Shown here: positions 57,505 to 64,000 of the stretch, one piece after another
Layout of the letters: the number at the start of each line of letters is the position of its first letter
Position numbering within the stretch: the stretch's first letter is position 1
From: Lineus longissimus
Lineage: Eukaryota > Nemertea > Pilidiophora > Heteronemertea > Lineidae
Assembly: GCF_910592395.1 (NCBI RefSeq)
Contig: NC_088311.1
Span: 15,318,501-15,382,500 of the forward strand
Length of the DNA stretch: 64,000 nucleotides
Reading direction: 5' to 3'
Made by a program: the position numbers and the translations under genes
Notes under the pieces: generated by a model
Database searches by the model: none
Seen by the model: only the letters and a program-made list of their open reading frames with translations
Told to the model about the DNA's origin: nothing

Positions 57505-58281
57505 CCATGGAGGTATTATTAAGAAGGAGAGAGAACGGAGCCCGCTTCAAAGGATACAATCATCCTTCCGATGTTTGGACAACAATAGATATGTGTATTC
57601 GAAACCCCTCGCGTTAATGCCTTCCAATACCCCGGCCGGCCGAGCGCGTTATGTCGGAAAGTATCGGAAACTGCCGAGCTAGTTTCCGAGTCGCGATCGG
57701 CAACTTCCGTGACTAATCGGCCATAGAAAGTAGCTAGAGAGAGGGGTGTGGCCATACTGCTTTTCCAGAAAACGGTGATCTTCAGAAACAAAATTCTAAA
57801 TGTTCGCATCAGTTCGCATGCATTTGACAATATGTATACAATCATTCAAACCTTCATCTATTTATTGGTCAAAATCGTTCTTTCTAGAAAGTTTTAGAAA
57901 CACTTAAAATCTTAATTTGAAAGTAAGTATAGTACAAACCTTAAATCTACTGTGCGTCTGGAATCTATCAACCGATTTTTTGCGATATTGGTCTCTTTTT
58001 TTCGAGAATTCTGTCGCGAATTCGAAGAACTCGCGGCCATAACTAAATCAACAACAACAAAGCGCGAAACACGAGAATAAAACTTTCGACTACGGGTCGA
58101 ATGTTATAGAGGGCGCTGCAGTTCGGTTCACTGTCGGAAGGGATGATCGTACTCAAAGAGCGCTGCCGCGAGGAATGTGTATTGGAGAACAATGGGGCAA
58201 ACAATGCAAGCCGGGGATTAGTAGGGGATTAATTCTGAGGTCTTAGGCCGTTCTCTCTCCTTCTTAATAATACCTCCATGG
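57505..58281. mobile_element. 777-bp MITE with TTGAA target duplication
   Basis: Perfect 34-bp terminal inverted repeats (57505-57538 and 58248-58281), starting CCATGGAGGTATTATTAAGA. TTGAA stands on both sides (57500-57504 and 58282-58286). It has no transposase inside. A related fused end may be at 17303-17322. Confidence 0.85.
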
Positions 58282-58289
58282 TTGAACGA

Positions 58290-59580
58290 TGGGATCTGAC
58301 ATTGCACGGACACTACTATTGATCTCATTATATGAATACCATTTAATTACAAACAAGTGAAAACAGATCATATCATATTCCTTGGCATAAATTAAAATAG
58401 GAGTGCGGGAACAAGGTTTTTTAGCAGGAGGAAAGCGAGAACATTTTGCGCCGTCGTATTCCGATTTGACTGGTTAGTGGTGAAATCTGCTTTTAATTCT
58501 GCAAATTAACATATTCGTTTTACTAGTTCTAACGTTGTCTGAATTAAAGATGCTTTCCCAATGCTTGACTGGTCTGGCAAGAGGCATTGCCAGGAAAACG
58601 TGACGTCATTTTGGCCATTCTTCTTACCGCACGCCCTCCCTCTCCGTTAAACTTCCTGACATGGTGTGAAGTGGGAGGGCGCACAATGGGAACCACACTG
58701 CCGCGATGTTGATAGTTTCTATTTATAGAATTCAGCGCCAGAGATTTTAAGCACGGAAAAAGTAGATTAACTCGGCTAATCTCAATGGATTTTTACTCAG
58801 GAATGTTTTCAAGGCGAGAGAAACATCTGATTTAAGTACTGCGCTTATTAAATTTCATGTTCATGCCGAAGATTGGCCTAAAACGTGGACGAAAAGAGTG
58901 CATTATCGAGTGTTGGAGAGGTCACGTGATTGGACGAGAAACCTGAGCGAAAACAATACTGACTCCAGCTCCCAGTCACAACAAAGTTTTCGTGCTTTTA
59001 GGTGTCAACATCAATGGCTATAATATACTCCTGCAGAATAGTAGAACTAACAGAACTAATTTCCGAAGTTTCCAATAGTTTGAACACAAATCAGAACATC
59101 ACCCATCAGCTGGACTCAGATCTGCATCAATTACTATAAATAATGAGGTCGTCGCTTCAATTTCGCAAAGAAAGTTGACTCCATTCGAAGGTTGTTTTGA
59201 CCAAATTCTGTTGAACTCGTCATTATGAGGGCATTTGAACACATTCTCGTTGATCTTTTCTATAAACGTGTGAAGTTTCGTACCAAAATACATTTCCGTA
59301 AAGGCTTAAAAAAGAAAATTTGTCACTTACAAAATCATCGCTCCGGTAGAAATAAAAAGGTCACCGCCATTTTCTTGATGATAGTACTCCAGGTAACCTC
59401 GGCGGGAAATTTAAAGCGGAATCATCCGGAGTCAAACAACAGTTTTGCTCACTACCACCAACTGGTGATATAAATCGACACTAATCTATTTTATATCAAA
59501 ACTTCTGTATCATGAAGACCTTTTCAACTTTATTTCAAGCTTTTATCTGCTGGAATAGAGCGTCAAAAAATTGTTTTTTC
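58290..59580. other. No gene seen
   Basis: Contains TATA-like and GC-mixed DNA with short open frames only. Nothing supported. Confidence 0.35.
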
Positions 59581-59738
59581 ATTTACGCATTTTGCCCCCT
59601 GGGGAGCTGAATTTGAGTCGAATCGCCCAATTTTGTTTCCGTAAGCAACATTTTCTGCGGTGTTTATAAGCAAGACTAGATTTGAAGTGCCTCGGTTGTA
59701 TGATTACAAAATGCCCAATTTTGTCCACGGACGGATGG

Positions 59739-59754
59739 ATGGATGGATGGACGG
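59739..59754. repeat. GGAT microsatellite
   Basis: Four GGAT units inside the 3' end of repeat copy 2. In copy 1 the same place carries GGATGGCA repeats. Confidence 0.75.
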
Positions 59755-59766
59755 ACACCACTCGGA

Positions 59767-59819
59767 TAGCTATTTGACTAGCTCAGCTGACTTTGTCAGC
59801 TGAGCTAGTCAAATAGCTA
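59767..59819. repeat. 24-bp perfect terminal hairpin
   Basis: Arms 59767-59790 and 59796-59819 are exactly complementary around the loop CTTTG. The core TCAGCTGAGCT is shared with the weaker hairpin that ends copy 1 near 35900-35922. Confidence 0.85.
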
Positions 59820-59823
59820 GTCA

Positions 59824-60950
59824 CATAATTGGATGCTATGCTGATACTTTGTTCAAACGGAACTCAATACTTTTGGATGCTATGCTGATTTATGAACATA
59901 ACAGATAACCTACTCTAAGGCAAATTGCAGGTATATTTGATTAATTTGATCTCTTTCTTTTAACAAGATATCTTAGTTCATAGATTGATCATACTTTTGA
60001 CTGGAAGTTACTGGTAATTTACGCTGAAACATAATTCTTTGGTCAATTTTACTTTTTTTTTATCAACATCTCCCACTTTTTTTCTAATTTCAACACTTCA
60101 TATAAGGTGCCTATCTCCTTTTTAAGAGTTAAAATAGACAGCTAAGAGTCTGATCAATCTTCACTGAAAGTTTCATCAAGATATCTTGAATATTAACTTT
60201 TAAGAAAGTTACAGACGTTTTCCTCAAAAAATGCTCGTTTTCGATCACGAGCTCCCAATGCATTAGCCTTAAAACAATGGTAACAAAATTAGCGTTAATT
60301 ACAATAATTAAAAATGCTGTAACTTTCTTAATACTGGACATAATTGCATAATGTTTGGCTTTATTTGAAGGGTTTTCAAAGCTCTTTCTGGTGATACCAT
60401 TTTCTTTGAATTTGGTGGTGTTTGATTTTTGTCCACACACCTATTCCATGGTGGGAAGATTGCACTGGATATCTAGTACCAAAGGACAATAAAATGCACA
60501 TATGTTTTGGATGTCTAAAGGAATCAAAAGACAATATTGTACAATGTTAGAAGTTGAAGTTTGATCATTAGTGACATTGACAGTTTGAAATGGAACATTT
60601 AAGAAAATGCATTATCTAAGGAATAGGATCGTCATTGTTTTTATCAGTATTGTTGTTTTTAGATTTTGGATTGACTTTAAAAGAAAAACCGGGGAATGTT
60701 TGTGTATTGCATTGCCCATAATACCACGCAGCGCTATCTATAACGTAATACGCACATTACCACAACAGAGAAAATGGCATAACGCTGTCAACAATATGGA
60801 GCCGTGAGACGTGCTCAACAGCGTCACTCAATGTGAACAAGGTGAGTCAATAAGACGTTTCACAAGTATGATCTAAGAATAGGTCCTGCGATGCTTATAA
60901 TTCTAATGCTCATTCAAAAAATCTTAAGGCATGAGCCTGTTAAAATGGCC
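59824..60950. other. No gene seen
   Basis: AT-rich, with a TTTTTTTT run near 60053 and short open frames without domain signal. Confidence 0.35.
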
Positions 60951-60999
60951 ACCTTCAGAAGACTTACACAGTTAGGGCATTTGGTCATGTTTGATTCAG

Positions 61000-62354
61000 C
61001 ACTAAATATATTCCTCATACAAGGGTTGGTTCCGAGAAAGTGATTGGACTAGCACAAGCAAGATTCTACTGGCCAGGCATGCCGACAGATATCACGAATT
61101 ATGTGAGAAAGAAGTGTCGATGTCTCAAGGACAAGAAACCAAATGTGACACGCAGAGCAGAATTACACCCAATACAGACTACACAACCCTTCGAGTTGGT
61201 ATCCATAGACTTCGTCCATCTAGAACGGTCAAAAGGTGGCTACGAGCACATGCTAGTGGTCGTGAATCATTTTACTCGACTCACACAAGCTTATCCTACA
61301 AAAAATAAAGCTGGAAGAACTGCCGCTGACAAGATCTTCAATGATTTCATTCCGCGATTTTGAGTTCCCCGGTAAAATCCATCACGATCCGGGTCGTGAG
61401 TTTGAGAACCAACTATTCCATCGGCACCAAAAGAGATGTGGAATTGGACGATCAAGAACCACGCCATATCCTCCTCAGGGAAATGGTCAATGTGAACGAA
61501 TGAACCGAACAATAATATTGGGAATGCTAGGGACCTTGGGACAGCAACATAAGACCAACTGGAAGAGTTATGTCAATAAAGTTGTACATGCTTATAACTG
61601 CACTCAAAACGAATCGACTTGATATTCTCCTTTTCAACTCCTGTTTGGCCGATCTCCGAGGTTTCCTATTGATGTTATCTTAGGCTTTGAAGGAGAAAGG
61701 GGAACTGATACTGTGGAGAAGTGGACAGGGCAGATGAAAGAATCCTATGAATTGGCCAGAGAGAAGATCCAAAAATCCCAGAAGAAGGGCAAGAAGAATT
61801 ATGATAATCACCTGTGGAGTCCAGTCCTTTAAGAAGGAGACAGTGTACTAGTAAGGAACCTGAGTGAGAGAGGGGGACCAGGCAAGCTCAGATCATACGG
61901 GGAGGAAGATATTCATGTGGTGACCTGCCGATTGTCTCCCAACTCCCCGGTGTATAAAGTAAAACCTGAGAAAGCCAATGGAAGGACAAGAGTGTTGCAC
62001 CATTTTCTACTTCAGTGTGATGTGTCACCATTTGAAGAGATCCAACCACAACAACTGAAGAGGAGACAGCCTCGAAGAGTACGAGATATGAGACGGCAGA
62101 ATGTGGGAGAGCAGTCTGACGCTGATGATAGTGATTCATCAGATGAAATAATTGTTGTCCAAGACCAGGATAGTAACACACCAGGGACCAATGTAGATGA
62201 AACCATGGTTGAAAGGGAGTCAGATCTGAACCCAGAGGCTGCAGCATTCCAACCATTGTCAGATGAGCATGTTGACTCGGAGGAACTAGATTTCAGCTCA
62301 GTTGGTACTTCCAGCGAAGAGGTTACGGTGGTTAGGCCACAACTTCAGCGATGA
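61000..62354 (+). pseudogene. Gypsy-like integrase and C-terminal region, decayed
   Basis: The integrase zinc-binding region is partial (GLAQARFYWPGMPTDI, CRCLKDKKP). The DDE core is SIDFVHL (61203), then a frameshift near 61350, then [13 protein letters not shown] (61380) and [14 protein letters not shown] (61471). A TGA near 61620 and a TAA near 61831 interrupt the next part (LLFGRSPRFPIDV; KSQKKGKKNYDNH). The last frame has VYKVKPE...RVLHHFLL and an acidic tail ending at 62354. No reverse transcriptase is present upstream, so only the 3' part of pol remains. Confidence 0.85.
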
Positions 62355-62917
62355 CAACCCCAGGTGTTGGTGTACGATAGGCTAGGAAATCCGACCTATG
62401 AAGAAAGACCACAGGTGTTACCGGTGTTTGGAGGGCTGCATTGCGTTAATTACCCAGCCTTTGGACAATGGCAAACAGTGGTATAATACAAGAGCAATTA
62501 GCGAAGTCAGAAATATACTCGCGCGTTCAGATAGTTTTTCTATTACATTCCATGTTATGTAGATGAGTCAGTTTTGAAATTTAAGAGTATGACTAGGTAG
62601 AATGAGTTCAGATATGTAGGCCAATAATAGCGATAATAAGTAGGTAAGTTGTTTATATTATACTCTGGAGTCAAGAGATTACTTATGAGGGACAGAAGAC
62701 GATAATAGCAGATGGATGTTGAGGAGTTGGCCTCTACTTGAACAAGTCTTGATCGTCAAATTTTTAGGAGTACAGGATCCTCTAAATTGTTTGGTAGTAA
62801 GTACACCATGTCTCTCATGTAGCACCTGTTGTGAGTAACTTTGGCATTAATCATTTCTTTCAGTTTATCTACTTGTAGGACATATGTCGCGGACGACATT
62901 TTTCAATGGGGGGAGAG

Positions 62918-63779
62918 TGTGGCATTGTGCAGTGGGGGCCCAACGTTTTGTGAATGCAGTTTCCCTTTAAATCTGGTATGATCAAATTTGGATGCATGGT
63001 GGGGGTATGGCTTCGGATAGGATCAGGAAATAAACCAAGAGCCGAGTAACTTTTGATAAATCTTTGTTGTTGAATCATCAAATTGAATTGTTTCTGAAAA
63101 TACAAGAATGCAAATGGTCTTACAAAAATGTCTTCACTTAGCACTGAGAAATCAATACGCTGCTGTGAGATCACCCAGGAGACGTCCTCCACATACATTA
63201 GTACACCTACAATGCACTGCCCGTACACGGACACATGCACCGAGGTGCGCTCGCAACAGCCTGACAGAGCACAAACAGCGACCAATACAGGCCCAAATTC
63301 TCAGGTCCACAGCTTACAACGATTACTCAAATGGGGCATGGGAGATCTATACATCATCATTTACCTCGTTTATAAATGCTCTTGGCCTAAAACATGAGCA
63401 CGAAAGAGAGAAACTCCCACGAAAAAGACGAAAGGTCCGCAAGGACATTTCTCAAAACACACAAAAAGGGCGAAAGCGCTGACATCACAACTCCGGAGCA
63501 GAAAAGAGGGCGCATCTCAAACTAACGCGCGCGAAATTCAAATTGGCCGTAAAACAATTACACGCAGCACTCGCGATTTAAACATTGGGTTTCAGTAACA
63601 TTCAAAACAATGCATGCACAGGTTCGTACGTGCTGGTTGGATGCGACTGCACATTTTAAGCGTCTTTTAAGCGTCTGCAAATAAAATGTCAAAGAAGTGA
63701 TATCTGAGTTGTCTCCCTCGATTTAAAACACTTATTTCCCGTTTTGTCCATTTCAGACCTTGCACTAAAACCTGTAACA
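62918..63779 (+). mobile_element. Probable 3' LTR of the Gypsy-like element
   Basis: A polypurine tract AATGGGGGGAGAG ends at 62917 and is followed by TGTGGCATTG, a typical LTR start. The right end is placed at CTGTAACA by its CA ending only; no second LTR is in the window to confirm it. Positions 62355-62917 are untranslated; nothing else is seen there. Confidence 0.5.
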
Positions 63780-64000
63780 CCGACTTACTGGTGGTGAACA
63801 TCAATCCTAAAGTCTCCTCCTTTCACCAACCTCTACATCCGGGGTCTACTTGATAAGCATTTAAAATGGCTGCACCACTAGACCCTGGATACTCGTGTAC
63901 ATCATATCCAATCATATCGCTCTTCGCCGCCAGAATCTCACAATGACCTTTGACCCGGGCACTACGTGTCAGTACTGTTTCAACAGGACCAAAAATCGTT

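Larger units (their letters stand above)
55618..59823 (+). mobile_element. AACAAGAGGCCC repeat, copy 2, enlarged by insertions
   Basis: Starts AACAAGAGGCCCAAGGGCCT and matches copy 1 (33840-35925) over most of 55618-56145 and 56700-57180. Relative to copy 1 it has about 560 extra bases at 56146-56700 and lacks about 310 near 57110. The MITE at 57505-58281 lies in the part that no longer matches. The 3' end is recognisable at about 59640-59823 (TACAAAATGCCCAA, GGACGGACACCA) and closes with a perfect hairpin. Confidence 0.65.

Noticed and set aside
63108-63482. Short basic open frames in the terminal region
   Set aside because: They overlap in different frames inside the probable Gypsy-like LTR and have no splice or domain support.

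Overview
The window is a piece of an animal nuclear genome, most likely a marine invertebrate. Coding signals are split by GT-AG introns. The mobile elements are of animal type: a BEL/Pao and a Gypsy-like retroelement, a CR1/L2-like LINE, a tRNA-derived SINE, Helentron-type rolling-circle elements and many MITEs. No species can be named from sequence alone. I see no rRNA gene, no ordinary tRNA gene and no CRISPR array.

Layout. 0-0.2 kb: a 12-bp minisatellite. 1.3-4.3 kb: a clean five-exon gene for an RPA-like OB-fold protein, the best candidate for an intact gene here. 5-8.8 kb: intergenic DNA with a TTAA-flanked MITE, a tRNA-Ala-headed SINE and an AT-rich 20/40-bp minisatellite. 9-12.2 kb: the N-terminal half of a Helentron polyprotein (2A peptide, cysteine protease, lysine-rich repeats, DUF6570-like region). 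It is cut off at about 12.19 kb and its Rep-helicase-endonuclease half resumes at about 25.86 kb. The 13.7 kb between the halves holds a decayed transposase-like gene (13.8-16.4 kb), a minus-strand multi-exon DUF3987-type P-loop gene (17.8-21.2 kb) with a MITE inside one exon, a divergent ISXO2/Merlin-like DDE transposase (21.7-22.8 kb) and foldback MITEs. Short related motifs in opposite orientation flank the last two genes (16.9-17.1 and 25.7-25.8 kb).

25.9-43.6 kb: Helentron-derived DNA. It contains Rep-Pif1-EEP-EEP, then a second decayed Pif1-EEP followed by an RPA-like gene, then a third EEP followed by another RPA-like gene. 43.9-48.4 kb: a minus-strand LINE with two ORFs. 48.5-51.9 kb: the 3' half of a BEL/Pao element and LTR-like DNA. 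51.9-55.4 kb: an LTR-type element with one unrecognised ORF. 55.6-59.8 kb: a second copy of the repeat also seen at 33.8-35.9 kb, carrying another MITE. 61.0-63.8 kb: the decayed integrase end of a Gypsy-like element and its probable 3' LTR.

How the parts relate. Rep, helicase, endonuclease and the single-strand-binding RPA proteins would together serve Helentron rolling-circle transposition, but nearly all copies carry frameshifts or stops. The most unusual locus is 16.9-25.8 kb, where a DUF3987 gene and an ISXO2-like transposase lie head to head between inverted subterminal motifs. It is a candidate for a large, undescribed DNA element, now inactivated.
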